Source of the DNA: Littorina saxatilis
Lineage: Eukaryota; Mollusca; Gastropoda; Littorinimorpha; Littorinidae
Assembly: GCF_037325665.1 (NCBI RefSeq)
Contig: NC_090245.1
Coordinates: forward strand, 108,608,004 to 108,672,003
Direction: 5' to 3'
Length of the DNA stretch: 64,000 nucleotides
Shown piece by piece: positions 14,164 through 26,450 of this stretch. Below the pieces are notes generated by a model. The model was not told where the DNA came from, did not search any database, and was given only the letters and a program-made list of their open reading frames with translations. Both the position numbers and the translations under genes were made by a program. Position 1 is the stretch's first letter, and every line of letters begins with the position of its first letter.

Positions 14164-15027
14164 GTGGGTAGGGGGTGTTACTGTTAGGGCTAGGATTAGA
14201 GTAGGTTAGGGGACCCCGTCGCACAGGGAGAGGATGGCAGGCATGCAGTCCGGACGCGGGCTGGTGTTGAGGAGACGGGCGTGTGAGAAGTTGGAGGGAG
14301 TCCGGGCGTGACGTCGACGGATGTGGCTTTGTTGTCAACATTGCCATTTAGTTTGTTAATCCGGGGAAGAAAGGATTACAGTGATTAACATTTCTTTTTA
14401 CTCTGTTAATCCACAGAAGAAGGACTTCAACGATTAACATTTCTTCGGACGTTTGTGAAAGACTGTTTGCACACCGTACAAAGAGACAGAGTTGGGGAGT
14501 GGACCAGCACTGGAAGAGTGTGTTCGATTATGTTGATTTGATATTATGACGGACATGTGTAGTTGTATGTTTGATTACGCTACATGGATGTGATGTGATT
14601 ACTAACACTTGTGGTTGTATGTATGGGTGTTAGTGTGGTTTTTGTTGCAAGCCGTGTGCTTGGGGCGTGAGTATTGCGCTGTTGATTTGTTTCAAGGATC
14701 GAAACATGGTGAACAACATAATGTTGAAATACCGTCATATCATACATATTGGAAGGGAAAAGGATGGTGAAGGAAGGAAGGAAGGAGAGTGAAGGAAGGA
14801 AGGAAGGATTGTGAAGGAAGGAAGGAAGGATTGTGAAGGAAGGAAGGAGAGTGATGGTGCAGAAGAGAAGGATATATATCATATTAAACTTCATATACTG
14901 TAGACAGGGTGCCTGGGACGCATTCAACTTGTATCAGTTTACCACAAGGACGCCCAGAGGTGGTGGTATTTGACGGGTTTTATGTTGTCTCTAGCCGATT
15001 GTCTACGCACACATACTTTAATTTGTT

Positions 15028-15640
15028 TGAGTAATGGCGTCTCCAGCCTCGTACGCCTCAGGAGCAAAGTATGCTACCTGTAAGGGATTAGATGACCTTT
15101 TTCTTCCTTTGTGCTCTCTGCTATCGTTTGGTTTGTCTTTACTGTCTTCTCTGCTCCCACTTTCTAATTCTCTTGGCTGCACTTTTTTAGGGATTCATTG
15201 GTTTGTGTATGGCGTCTCCAGCCTCGTACGCCTCAGGAGCAAAGTATGCTACCTGTAAGGGATTAGATGACCTTTTTCTTCCTTTTTGCTCTCTGCTATC
15301 GTTTGGTTTGTCTTTACTGTCTTCTCTGCTCCCACTTTCTAATTCTCTTGGCTGCGCTGTTTAGGGATTCTTTGGTTTGAGTAATGGCGTCTCCAGCCTC
15401 GTACGCCTCAGGAGCAAAGTATGCTACCTGTAAGGGATTAGATGACCTTTTTCTTCCTTTGTGCTCTCTGCTATCGTTTGGTTTGTCTTTACTGTCTTCT
15501 CCGCTCCCACTTTCTAATTCTCTTGGCTGCATTTTTTTTAGGGATTCTTGGGTTTGAGCATGGCGTCTCCAGCCTCGTACGCCTCAGGAGCGAAGTATGC
15601 TACCTGTAAGGAATTAGATGACCTTTTTCTACCTTTTTGA
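15028..15640 (+). repeat. 175-bp tandem repeat inside the LTR element
   Basis: Four copies of a 175-176 bp unit, with the marker ATGGCGTCTCC at 15034, 15209, 15384 and 15560. Each unit carries a pyrimidine-rich tract ending in tttttag (acceptor-like) ahead of the ATG and an acctGTAAGG motif (donor-like) after it. Each therefore resembles a small exon with its flanks. Whether any of this is spliced is unknown. Confidence 0.85.
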
Positions 15641-16228
15641 TCTCTGCTGTCGTTTGGTTTGTCTTTTACTGTTTTCTCCGCTCTCACTTTTACTGTCTCC
15701 TCTGCTCTCGCTATTTTCTTGGTGGTATTTTTTAGAATTTGAGTTCTGGTGCTTACTGATGTCTTTGTTTGAAGACAGTGTGTATACTGGTTTTGTTTAT
15801 TAGAATTAATATTAGTGGATTTTTGAAATAGATTCTGAAGGATTGTATGGTTGCCTATGAATACTCCTGTTGAATGGTTTAATTGTGATGAGTGACATTA
15901 GGTTATTGCTGATTTTTGACTAAAGGTTTGATATTCTGGGTGAGTTTTAAGGACTTCCATTTTTTTCATTGCCTTGGCAAGTGGTCATTTTGTTAGTTGA
16001 TTAGAAGATTGTGTTGCCAAGTACAGTTGGGATACAAAGAAGGGACATGCATTGATAAATCGTAAAGGTTGTCAGTATTTTGTTCTGATGTATGCTCAAG
16101 AGAGATCAGATGCTTTGATAAATCGTAAAGATTGTCAACATTTTGTTCTGATGTATGCTCAAGAGAGATAAAATATTTGATAAGTCGTAAAGATTATCAT
16201 TATTGGTTATCTGGCAAGTGGTGAACAT

Positions 16229-16375
16229 TATACGTTAATTGGATCTGTGATCCAAACATGGCTTTTGGTCAATCGAGATGGAAGTTTATTCCACAAGCCC
16301 GTAGGGCGAGTGGAATAAACTGCCATCGAGATTGACCAAAAGGCATGTTTGGATCACAGATCCAATTAACATATA
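16229..16375. repeat. Foldback hairpin, 72-bp arms
   Basis: Arms at 16229-16300 and 16304-16375 are reverse complements with about seven mismatches and a 3-base loop (gta). The apex reads gtttattccac...gtggaataaac. Such a perfect long stem is typical of a foldback MITE end or an element-specific structure. Confidence 0.85.
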
Positions 16376-16607
16376 TATCTCGACATTCACTGGTCTTAGG
16401 GTTTTTCACGGTTTTCAAAGAAGAAAGAAACTTGCTTGAACACGGACCACTTCTCCGAGCAAAATCAACAAACCTAATCACTCGCATTCCACCTCAAGGT
16501 CTCGGCCAACCAAGACAATGGCATACTCGTAGCAAAGCCGCCGAATGGTACCGTAAACCAAGAATAGTGACGTAAGAGAATAGAATGTCGTCTTTTGATT
16601 TGGAACG

Positions 16608-16715
16608 TGACGTGTTTCAGAACTTCTTCTGGGCGACTCGGATGGTCTTCTGCGTAGTGGTTGGCACGAGATTCTTTTTCTTCTTCGACAGTTCATCCTC
16701 CGATACTGTAGCAAA
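16608..16715 (-). pseudogene. Crypton/DUF3504-like N-terminal fragment
   Basis: On the minus strand an ATG at 16715 opens a short frame reading MKRFATVSEDELSKKKKN and ending in KKF before a stop at 16608-16610. The KRFA...S/T-E-D-E-L...K pattern resembles the start of the DUF3504 domain of Crypton-derived tyrosine recombinases (the QRICH1/ZMYM group). The rest of the domain is missing. It lies inside the LTR element, antisense to it, and is followed (in its own direction) by the hairpin at 16229-16375. A related sequence occurs at 18934 on the plus strand. Assignment is by motif only. Confidence 0.45.
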
Positions 16716-17208
16716 ACGTTTCATCTTTTTTTCACTTTCGAGTATGCGGACGACCGAACTTGACCGCTAAAAAGTAGTCCTTTCGGTATTATTACGCCGA
16801 GTCTGAACATGAGGTCTGAACATTGTTTTTGGTCAGGATCTAGGTGAAAGCGAGGCTGTTCTTATCTCTGTGTACAGTCGAGAGAGAGAGAAATACATGT
16901 CGAGACATAATTCTTTGTAAAGTGAACCATGGAACTGCCTCTGTTAAAGATGAGTTGTGATTTTTTTGTCAACTTGTGTGAGTTGGATGTTGACAGGAGA
17001 TAGGATTATTGGCACTGGAAGGATTATGTGAAATTTGTATTTTAGAACCTATTAGTTTTAGAGAAATATTGTTATAGTTAATGATGGTTGTTTTTGTGTG
17101 AAAGTTTTTGAAATGATTTGAAGATGGAGAATATTATGTTTTTGGGAGGTTAAATATTTTTTTGAATTTTTCTGATTCTGGCATGTCGCCAGGAGACGAC
17201 AGTCTAAG

Positions 17209-17218
17209 TTGGGGAGGA
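17209..17218 (+). other. Polypurine tract of the LTR element
   Basis: ttggggagga lies directly before the 3' LTR, the position where plus-strand DNA synthesis is primed in LTR retroelements. Confidence 0.6.
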
Positions 17219-18822
17219 TGTGAGCTTGGGAACGACAGTTACGGTACACATGCACTTGTGTGCATCCGTGTGAACTCGTGGTACCTCTATGCTATCGGGG
17301 ATCCATTAAGGTTTCCGAGACTGAGTTTCATTTCTATTGAATTGGTCTCGCGGAATAGCCGATTCTAAAATTTGCATAGGTAAAACGATTGTTTTTTTTG
17401 GTACAAGCCTCTGGAGTAAATTTTGTGATTAATGTTTTTGTGAACAAGAAACAATTGACAGGTGGCTTTATTCCATCTCCTTTTTTCCCTCCGCCGCGAT
17501 GTAAAGTTGAATAGTTGAAGGTGACGTTAGGCACTAACTAAAGAAAGTGGGGCTGCCTGACACCCCTCGAGTTGAATGGGTTAATCTTGTGACACCGGTG
17601 CACAGGATGTGAACGCTAAAACTGTGCTTTTGCTTGGAATCTTTGAGGGAAAGAGACGTGTATTTGGTGCGGCGTGTTTTTGATGCCGTTGTGACATGTT
17701 TGTCACGGCCGGAAATCTTTCCGGAATGTGAGGATTCTTTTGCTGGTAGGTTAAAACAATTTTCTTTCTGTAAATGGGTAGGCGGTGAAAAGAATAATAT
17801 GCTGCTTGGGGGGAGGATATATTTGAATGTTCAAGTAGATTGTTTTGTGAGTTGGAATGGTTGGGAAGATTTTTGTGTGTGAATGCTTTAGAAGACCGTT
17901 GTTTGAGAGAACGGTATATGTATTGTAGGCATGTTATTTGGTAGGAATGATGTGTTTTGTTGTTTAACGAGTTAGCTTGTGGTAGTTGAAATTGTTGATT
18001 TGTTTACGTATGCTTACGGCGTGCATTCTGTGGTTTGCAGGATGTCGGAGCGTGCGACGGGGTTTCAGTAGACGGGGTTTAGTTAGGTCTGGGTTTAGTT
18101 AGGTCTTTCTTTTTAGAGGGGTTCTTTTTAGTTAGGTCTGTTCTGGGTTTAGTTAGGTCTTTCTTTCTAGAGGGGTTCTTTTTAGTTAGGACTGTTCTGG
18201 TTTAGTTAGGTCTTTTTTTCTAGAGGGGTTCTTTTTAGCTAGGTCTGTTCTGGTCTAGTTAGATTCAGGTCTTTTTTTCTAGAGGGGTTCTTTTTAGTTA
18301 GGTCTGGGTTTAGTTAGGTCTTTTTCTTTTTTTAGTGGGTCGTAGATTTGTTTTTATAGACTAGGTTTTGTTAGTGAAGAGTAGTTAGATTTAGTGGAGA
18401 GATTTTGGTCAGATTTTGTTAGAGTTTTTGTAGATTTGTTTTTTTTTAAAGAATTGTTTTTTAGGTTGTTTTTTTAGATTTCGTTTGTTTTAAATTAGAG
18501 TCTCATTGTGGGTTTTTTTTTGGATTAAAGTTGAGAGTAAGAATTTAGAGTAGAGTGTAGTTTGGGGAAAGGATTTGGTGTGTTTTAAAGGGTATCTTTA
18601 GGGAAAGAATGTAGTTTTAGAATGAAGAGTGAGGATATTGTTTGTTTTGAAGTTGTTTAGTCCTATACAGTGAAAGTTGTATTTGAAGATAAACCCCCGT
18701 TATCCCACATTTTCCCCATTTCATCGTATGGAATAAAAGAACCTGGGTAATATAACTTGTGTCGTCTGCTTTAGTGTTTGGGTTCAGTACGAAAGAGGAA
18801 AGTAGAAGGGCACACGGTTACA
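17219..18822 (+). repeat. 3' LTR
   Basis: A 1604-bp LTR nearly identical to 12543-14143. Its internal minisatellite (18070-18320) has a different arrangement of the roughly 53-bp units. The SINE-derived segment lies at 17401-17547. Confidence 0.88.
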
Positions 18823-18933
18823 TACACGACACGGTCCCTCTACCAAGCTTCAATGAAGAACCCTGAATACGAAAGGTCAAAACAAAACAATAGGTACTAC
18901 TTTCACTATCGTCGTCTGCAACGAAAACCGAAA

Positions 18934-19122
18934 ATGGTGAAACGCTTTGCTACGTACACAGAGGACGAAATTGCAAAAAAAAGATCGAACCTTACACCTG
19001 TGACTAGGAAAAGTTGCATAGACAGTTCCGTGCGGATCTTACCACGTATCAACGTACATCCGATGCTCAGAACCTACAGATGGTTGACGCTTTGGCGATT
19101 GAGGCTTCGTCTTCAGTTCTAA
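18934..19122 (+). pseudogene. Crypton/DUF3504-like fragment, second copy
   Basis: The plus strand reads MVKRFATYTEDEIAKKRSN, similar to the fragment at 16608-16715 (KRFAT.SEDE...KK.NL.P.T). The resemblance fades after about 30 codons and the frame ends at 19122. Like the other fragment, it is followed downstream by a long hairpin (19688-19817). It may be a degraded Crypton-type element or a pseudogenised exon with that domain. Confidence 0.4.
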
Positions 19123-19687
19123 CACGCACGCAGACAGTCAGGCAGGTCTAATCTGCACCAGCGGTGATGTAAGGTTTGGATTTAGAAACACTCGAATGTT
19201 ACTTCGACAAGATAAACGAACCGAAAGACGAAAGTGTGCCCCAAATTCGGAAAATATTCTTTCAAAACTGCACTGTAAACAACATCAACATCACTGTGAG
19301 AAAATGAACAATCCAAACACAACCAGTTCCCCTGTGGAACATTTCGGGTGGACTTTCCCACGACCTGACCTACAAAAATTCTCCGTGTTCGTTCGCGCTT
19401 TGCATTTAATCTGTGTTTGTGTGCTTAGCTTTCGTTGGTTTGTGCTGTTTGGTTCAAAAAAAGTTTTTTTTTCATTGAAAGATTCAGAAACGTTGGTTGA
19501 TACTTTGTTAAATGCATTCAACCAGAAAAAGACACGAAACGCATTGGATCTATCTTCTGCGCGCATGCGTGTGTACGGTATGTGTGAAAAGGCAATTGTG
19601 TTGTCAGTCTGGTTTTGTGCCTGTTATTTCGTCCCCCAAAACTCATTTATATCTTTCTATGCCTATGCTGTGAGACATAATCGCCAT
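19123..19687. other. Stretch between Crypton-like fragment and hairpin
   Basis: A 169-codon open frame (19196-19705) has no recognisable domain. It is probably part of the same degraded mobile element, but that is inferred from position only. Confidence 0.3.
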
Positions 19688-19817
19688 TACGAGCTAGTCG
19701 TGTGACAGAGAGTTTTCTTGCACACTCGACTGCTGCTGTTTCACTCCGGCTAAAGCCGTCGTGAAACATCTACAGTCTCGTGTGCAAGAAAACTTTCTGT
19801 CACACGACTAGCTCGTC
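19688..19817. repeat. Foldback hairpin, about 62-bp arms
   Basis: Arms 19688-19750 and 19755-19817 are near-perfect reverse complements (outer part gagctagtcgtgtgacag) around a 4-base loop. The form is the same as 16229-16375 but the sequence differs. Confidence 0.85.
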
Positions 19818-20041
19818 ATAGCGGGTATTACAGCATCTTGTCTGCGAAAAGAAACGGGAGGAAGGCGGAAGCTGTGTAAACATAATACGAAATGGACTAA
19901 TTGACAGCTTTCTGATGTTGCCAGGAAGGTATCTAGCCCTGATAAGACGTAGGTGAAGTCTTGCTAAACTGATTTAGGACAAAATGTGTCTTGTTCTCAT
20001 ACCACTTACAGTAAATTGGAGCTGTGAAAGACACATTGGGA

Positions 20042-21226
20042 AGCATTATACATTTTGGTGAATAAAGTACAGTGGAAAAGTCATGATACATTTTGGTGAA
20101 TAAAGTACAGTGGAAAAGTCATGATACATTTTGGTGAATAAAGTACAGTGGAAAAGTCATGATACATTTTGGTGAATAAAGTACAGTGGAAAAGTCATGA
20201 TACATTTTGGTGAATAAAGTACAGTGGAAAAGTCATGATACATTTTGGTGAATAAAGTACAGTGGAAAAGTCATGATACATTTTGGTGAATAAAGTACAG
20301 TGGAAAAGTCATGATACATTTTGGTGAATAAAGTACAGTGGAAAAGTCATAATACATTTTGGTGAATAAAGTACAGTGGAAAAGTCATGATACATTTTGG
20401 TGAATAAAGTACAGTGGAAAAGTCATGATACATTTTGGTGAATAAAGTACAGTGGAAAAGTCATGATACATTTTGGTGAATAAAGTACAGTGGAAAAGTC
20501 ATGATACATTTTGGTGAATAAAGTACAGTGGGAAAGTCATGATACATTTTGGTGAATAAAGTACAGTGGAAAAGTCATGCTACATTTTGGTGAATAAAGT
20601 ACAGTGGAAAAGTCATGATACATTTTGGTGAATAAAGTACAGTGGAAAAGTCATGATACATTTTGGTGAATAAAGTACAGTGGAAAAGTCATGATACATT
20701 TTGGTGAATAAAGTACAGTGGAAAAGTCATGATACATTTTGGTGAATAAAGTACAGTGGAAAAGTCATGCTACATTTTGGTGAATAAAGTACAGTGGAAA
20801 AGTCATGCTACATTTTGGTGAATAAAGTACAGTGGAAAAGTCATGATACATTTTGGTGAATAAAGTACAGTGGAAAAGTCATGATACATTTTGGTGAATA
20901 AAGTACAGTGGAAAAGTCATGATACATTTTGGTGAATAAAGTACAGTGGAAAAGTCATGATACATTTTGGTGAATAAAGTACAGTGGAAAAGTCATGCTA
21001 CATTTTGGTGAATAAAGTACAGTGGAAAAGTCATGCTACATTTTGGTGAATAAAGTACAGTGGAAAAGTCATGCTACATTTTGGTGAATAAAGTACAGTG
21101 GAAAAGTCATGATACATTTTGGTGAATAAAGTACAGTGGAAAAGTTATGATACATTTTGGTGAATAAAGTACAGTGGAAAAGCATTATACATTTTGGTGA
21201 ATAAAGTACAGTGGAAAAGTCATGAA
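20042..21226 (+). repeat. 38-bp minisatellite with AATAAA in each unit
   Basis: About 31 copies of a 38-bp unit (cattttggtgaataaagtac then agtggaaaagtcatgata). Copies are nearly identical apart from a gatac/gctac variant. Each unit contains the canonical polyadenylation hexamer AATAAA on the plus strand. Confidence 0.95.
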
Positions 21227-21305
21227 TTAGAAAATACGACATGGAGAGAGGTCAGGAGATGACAAAAATTAACAGAAGCAAGGATATTCACTGTTCTCTC
21301 GCTTT

Positions 21306-21385
21306 GAGTTTGTTGAACTTGTCTTTCTGTTTGTCCATCTGTCTGTTTGATCGTCTGTCTGTTTGTCCGTCTGTCTGTCTGTCAA
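21306..21385. repeat. (TCTG)n-like microsatellite
   Basis: Imperfect tgtctgtttgtccgtctgtc repeats. Confidence 0.85.
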
Positions 21386-21885
21386 AATAAACTGCTCTAT
21401 TGGTCCCAGAAAACTGACTGAACACACTGACATTGAAGCACGCATACACACTCATGTACGCTCGCACGCACAATCGCACCCATATACACACACCCCCCGC
21501 GCTTACATTGTACAATCACACTGAATTCAAACATTCCACAAGCGATTGAACTTAGACAGCCAGCAAAACGTCATGAATGTATCAATTCAGTAACATGCTT
21601 TAATGTAAAAGTATGATCATACAGCTCCTTTCTGAGTCCGTTTACGACGTTTTAAAGTGAGAGTATGATCATATGTCCTATGTACATCCATCATCATCAT
21701 TTAGTAGAAACGCATGATCGTTTGGCTGATGGTTGACCCCATTAACATCAGTTGATGTAAGGGTATGATGGTATGTGGAAATGAATGCATGATGCCCATT
21801 ACTCATCTTGAAGACAGGAGCACGAAGCGATACTTATCTCGCTGCTGTATTGATTGTCGCTCACACACGCTAGCGTACGCGCTCG
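21386..21885. other. Non-coding stretch
   Basis: Degenerate CA-rich start, then unique AT-rich sequence; no feature can be supported. Confidence 0.35.
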
Positions 21886-22110
21886 GGCATAAACACACAC
21901 CCACACACACACACAGAGACAGACACAGACACACAGACATACGCTCGCACGCACGCACGCACGCACATACGCACAGACACAGACACACACATACGCTTGC
22001 ACGCACGCACATGCGCACACACACAAACACACACACACACACACTCTCACACACACACATACACACACATAAGCTCGCACGCACGCACATGCGCATAGAC
22101 ACAGACATAC
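21886..22110. repeat. CA/CAGA/CACG compound microsatellite
   Basis: Imperfect CA dinucleotides with cagaca and gcacgcacgc blocks. Confidence 0.9.
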
Positions 22111-22129
22111 ACACACTAAGATTAATTGA

Positions 22130-22209
22130 TTGATTTTACAGACACACAGTCAAGCTTGTAATTTCTCTTTTAGAGATGAATAAAGATTATTGTATTGTAT
22201 TGTATTGTA
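22130..22209 (+). mobile_element. 3' end of a non-LTR retroelement, TTGTA tail
   Basis: The plus strand reads gatgaataaagatta followed by ttgta repeats, the same AATAAAG plus microsatellite-tail layout as at 1926, 26292 and 62985. The 5' extent is unclear. Confidence 0.55.
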
Positions 22210-22249
22210 CACACAAACACACACACGCACACACACACACACACTCACA

Positions 22250-22292
<43 letters not shown>

Positions 22293-22345
22293 ACACACAC
22301 ACACACACACGCGCGCACACACACAAACACTCACCCTCCCCCCCT
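22210..22345. repeat. (CA)n microsatellite
   Basis: CA dinucleotide tract with short CT and CG interruptions. Confidence 0.95.
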
Positions 22346-23440
22346 ACACACACACGCGTATCCTACCTGCTTCCGTTCTCCCCGAAAAGGGGCAGGGAAC
22401 TGAGACTGATGGCTTGATTGCCGGACAAGGACCCTCGGTCGTAACGGTGGGATATGGAGGCCCGCACTCCAACTGGCGTGTATCGTGCCTGGAGTCAGTG
22501 GCGGTGCGTTTGGAACGTTTGGTGGATCACCGAGTGTTGGAACCAAGCCTCCTCTCTGTGCATGCAGTAAGCCGTTCTCCCGCTGCCCTCCACACCAGAC
22601 TGCCTGCCTTGGTTTTGTCTGCCTCCCTCCGTCCGTCTCTTTCACTCTGGTGTTCTCTCTCCAACTCTTTTATCACCAGTTGCACTCATTTCACTCCCAA
22701 TCACCCTCCCCCCCACCCCCACCCCCACCCCTACCCACCCCTACCCACCCCGTTCCTTTCAGTGCGCCCTTCAACACGCACCAATCGTGTCTGTATCTGC
22801 CTCACCATCGGAGATGTAATTGCCCGGGTTACCACCTTCTAGCTCTGTCACCACCCTCCTCCAACACCCAAAGAAAACTGTGACACACAAAACAACAACA
22901 ATCGTTTGATTTGGCTGTGATATTCACATTTCTCAGTCACAATAGATAAGACAAGGAACTTAGTCGATAAATATCAACAGGGGGCCGACAAATGGTTTAA
23001 ATGTGAAATGTGTGTATATGGGTGTGGGTTTGAAACAAACAAACAAACCAACCCATGTGAACCCCGGGCCGCAGGCCTTCGATGTAGTGATTGAAAAAAA
23101 AAGGATGTTCTCAAATGGTTCAATTCTCATTTGGTCTGATTCTCAAATGGTACTGGTATACTCCCCCACCCCCCCCTGGCCGCAGGCCTAGGATTAAAAT
23201 TTTATAGACACTGACCTTCTTCCCAGGGGTCATTGACCCAGTTTTAGCTATGAGAGGTGGTTCCCCTTTCATATCTGAGAGAGGAAACACTTCCTGCACC
23301 CGGGTCAGTGACCGAGTTTAACCTATGGGGAGTTTAACCTATGGGGCGGTCTCTTTGATGTCTTGAGAGGAAACTTGGCCAGGGTAGTACATGCACCAGA
23401 ACTGGTGGACACCATGGACAAACATGAAATCGAAGCAGTT
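22346..23440. other. Non-coding stretch
   Basis: Pyrimidine-rich with poly-C/CCACCC blocks near 22708-22750. Open frames here are composition artefacts. A short motif (gccgcaggcc) occurs twice, near 23070 and 23180. Confidence 0.4.
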
Positions 23441-23612
23441 TGCTTGAGGGAACGGTCGTCAGCAACTCAAACTTCTCTGTTTTCTTTTTTTTTAAGAAAA
23501 TCTGACTTTCTTCGTGGCCCCTTGACTCCGCCCCCTCCCTCTGTAAGGACCCCCCTCCATAAGGACCGATTTTTGTCAACATTTTCAAGGTCGCTAGAGA
23601 GGGGTTCCACTG
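23441..23612 (-). mobile_element. End of a pogo/Tc1-like DNA transposon or MITE
   Basis: It ends gaggggttccactg followed by TA, the inverse of the terminus at 9708. The internal part contains aaatctgac and gaccg motifs similar to the 9708 element. Only one end is recognisable. Confidence 0.5.
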
Positions 23613-24254
23613 TATGACCTAACCGCTACTGGCAGACGGCCTCAATCTTCACGCGCATAGACGAGATTAATAGGTGCTTGGTTTTGGTATTTTGAATTAC
23701 ATTACATTAAACCTTTGTTGGGCTTCATGGTCATGGCAACAGCCATAATAATATTACATGATGTATAATATTATATTTCAGCATATGTGAATTACATGTC
23801 ATCATACCAAACTGTCATACATTTTTATTCCTACATTATTCTGATTGATCACAACCAAACCTACTATCATTGGACACATCCAAATGCAAGCGCCTGTTCT
23901 TGACAATTTCCCTCTGATCTAAATATAAAATCAGTGCAATTTCCTGGGTCGGGCTTTGCCACAGACACTCACGGTTTGGCCTGTAGGTAAAATGTACAAT
24001 GTATTTTCTGATTTGTGCACAAAAGCTTTTTTCTTTTTTTTAACATAACAATGTTTAATGTCACTGTATGTTTGAAAGACCATGGTCACATTTGTAAAAC
24101 AAATGTTAAATTAGAAAATAAATAACATTTTGGTTCATGATTTTTTCCTACACCTGTGCTAAGAATAAGAAATAAAAATGTCGGTATATAAGTCACTCAA
24201 ATACAGCAAAGTATGAATGGTTTGAGTTTGTTGCACAGGTCGACCTAAGATGTT
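23613..24254. other. Non-coding stretch
   Basis: AT-rich, no feature supported. Confidence 0.4.
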
Positions 24255-24392
24255 TTTGTTGAACAATTTTGCCGTCACCCCTCCCATAGGGTGACGTATT
24301 TCACAACTTCCTGTGTTACACAGACTCAGTGATGAACAATGTTGCCTTCACCCCTCCCATAGGTTGACGGATGTCACAACTTTCTGTGTACA
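24255..24392. repeat. Roughly 75-bp tandem duplication
   Basis: Two diverged copies sharing tcacccctcccatagg and gtcacaac...ctgtgt. Confidence 0.75.
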
Positions 24393-25458
24393 CAAACTGC
24401 GCTGCCCATGGTCAACCTCGAAACTATCCGTATGAATGGGGGCCTCATGGCCCCCATAATAAAATAAGATCGGACAATTTCTACAGCTTGGAGTGATTTT
24501 TAATGTATTGAAATTTGATTGTATTTGTTAGCAAGGAGTGAGTGAGTTAGTGAGCGTGCGTGTGTGTATTGTCTTAGTAGTGTTGATAAAAGGAACTGTA
24601 AGGGAAATTAGTACTTAAATAATAGTTGATTGTATTTTTGATTAAATGTGTGAATGTTATGTCCCGTTTTGCTTCTGAAGGTATGCACTTAGTATGATTG
24701 GTGGTGCACTTGCGTAAGCTTGTGTGCGTGACACAAACACACGATCATAAAGCATAATTGAACATAAGTTCACTACGAAAATGTCGAGAAAGGAGGAACC
24801 ATATCACATCGAGGCTGTGAGTGAGCTCACTCTTTGGAAAAGACAGGCTTTGAGAACATCCGCTGAAAATGACACGGATTTCCATGACGTAGATACCTGT
24901 TGTTCCCACATCCGCCCTTTGTGAGAAGGGCTCGTTGCCTAAAGCAAATACACCATTCTGAGTCTGAAGCATGCCTCCCTCTGCCAGTTCAATGATGTCA
25001 TCTCACTGTGTCCGGAAATTTATCTCCACCCCTGTTCCCCTTGCCAAATTTGTCGAGTCGAAGATGATAGATCAAGATGCCCCCGTTGTCTAGATCTGGA
25101 ACTTAGGACAGCAAGGCCAAGATTGTAGTGATCTGAAGCCAAGATGCAAAATGGAGGGTGCAGTTTTGCGTACTGATCGTCGATGATGGATGTCTAATCT
25201 CCCAGTCCTTCTGTGTAGAGCGATGCTGCTTTTTGAATGCAGTGTTTGACTGCGCAACGCAGGTCCTCCGCGGTGTCTGTTTCATAGGGTGACAGGAACT
25301 CTTAACTTCATGTCTGTTTCATAGGGTGACAGGAACTCATAACTTCATGACTCTTTGGGGGGTCCGTTTCATAGATCATCTCAAGTGAGCTTGTATAAGT
25401 TTTTATTTTTATTTTTATGTAGTACTGATCTTCGTTGATTTTCAAAATGTTCTTTTAT
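24393..25458. other. Stretch without a supported gene
   Basis: The minus strand from about 25285 to 24970 has codon-like texture in places (short frames around 25103-25285 and 24745-24972), but stops interrupt it and I recognise no family. A short tandem duplication around 25280-25345 repeats tgtttcatagggtgacagga. Confidence 0.35.
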
Positions 25459-26110
<652 letters not shown>

Positions 26111-26222
26111 TGTCCGTGTGTGTGTGTATGCGTGTGTGTCTTGTATGTGAGTGTGTGTATGTACGAATTGTGTGTGTGTACGTGCGTGTGTGTGTGTGTG
26201 TGGGGTTTATGCGTGAGCGTGA

Positions 26223-26291
<69 letters not shown>
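26111..26291. repeat. GT tract joined to (GA)n
   Basis: Imperfect GT repeats to 26237, then GA dinucleotide to 26291. Confidence 0.95.
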
Positions 26292-26292
<1 letters not shown>

Positions 26293-26412
26293 CAATGACA
26301 ATGACAATGACAAATCTTTATTTTTCGAGGGTGACAAGAGTAAGCATAGATATGCTTTTTTGCATCTGGCCCTCGCCCTAAAGAGGGACTAAACTATTTT
26401 ACTATAACTATG

Positions 26413-26448
<36 letters not shown>

Positions 26449-26450
26449 TT
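26292..26450 (-). mobile_element. 3' end of a non-LTR retroelement, TTGTCA tail
   Basis: On the minus strand the sequence ends in AATAAAGAT followed by TTGTCA repeats (plus strand 26292-26311). A 32-base poly-A lies at 26415-26446. Confidence 0.5.

Larger units (their letters stand above)
12543..18822 (+). mobile_element. Non-autonomous LTR retrotransposon (LARD-like)
   Basis: Two long direct repeats (12543-14143 and 17219-18822) start with TGTGAGC and end with GGTTACA, the TG...CA ends of LTRs. They flank a 3.07 kb internal region. The 4-bp sequence taca lies directly before the first and directly after the second, as expected for a target-site duplication. A TGGCGC sequence two bases after the first LTR fits a primer-binding site, and ggggagga directly before the second LTR fits a polypurine tract. 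No gag, protease, reverse transcriptase or integrase is visible inside, so it must have been mobilised in trans. The LTRs differ by only about three substitutions outside their internal minisatellite, so the insertion is young. It looks structurally whole as a non-coding element. Confidence 0.88.

Noticed and set aside
22195-22883. Pro/His-rich frame of over 200 codons
   Set aside because: A CA microsatellite joined to pyrimidine-rich sequence; two different frames are open over the same bases, which indicates composition and not coding.
24970-25300. Possible host exon on the minus strand
   Set aside because: Codon-like texture is interrupted by stops, no splice sites fit and no family is recognised.
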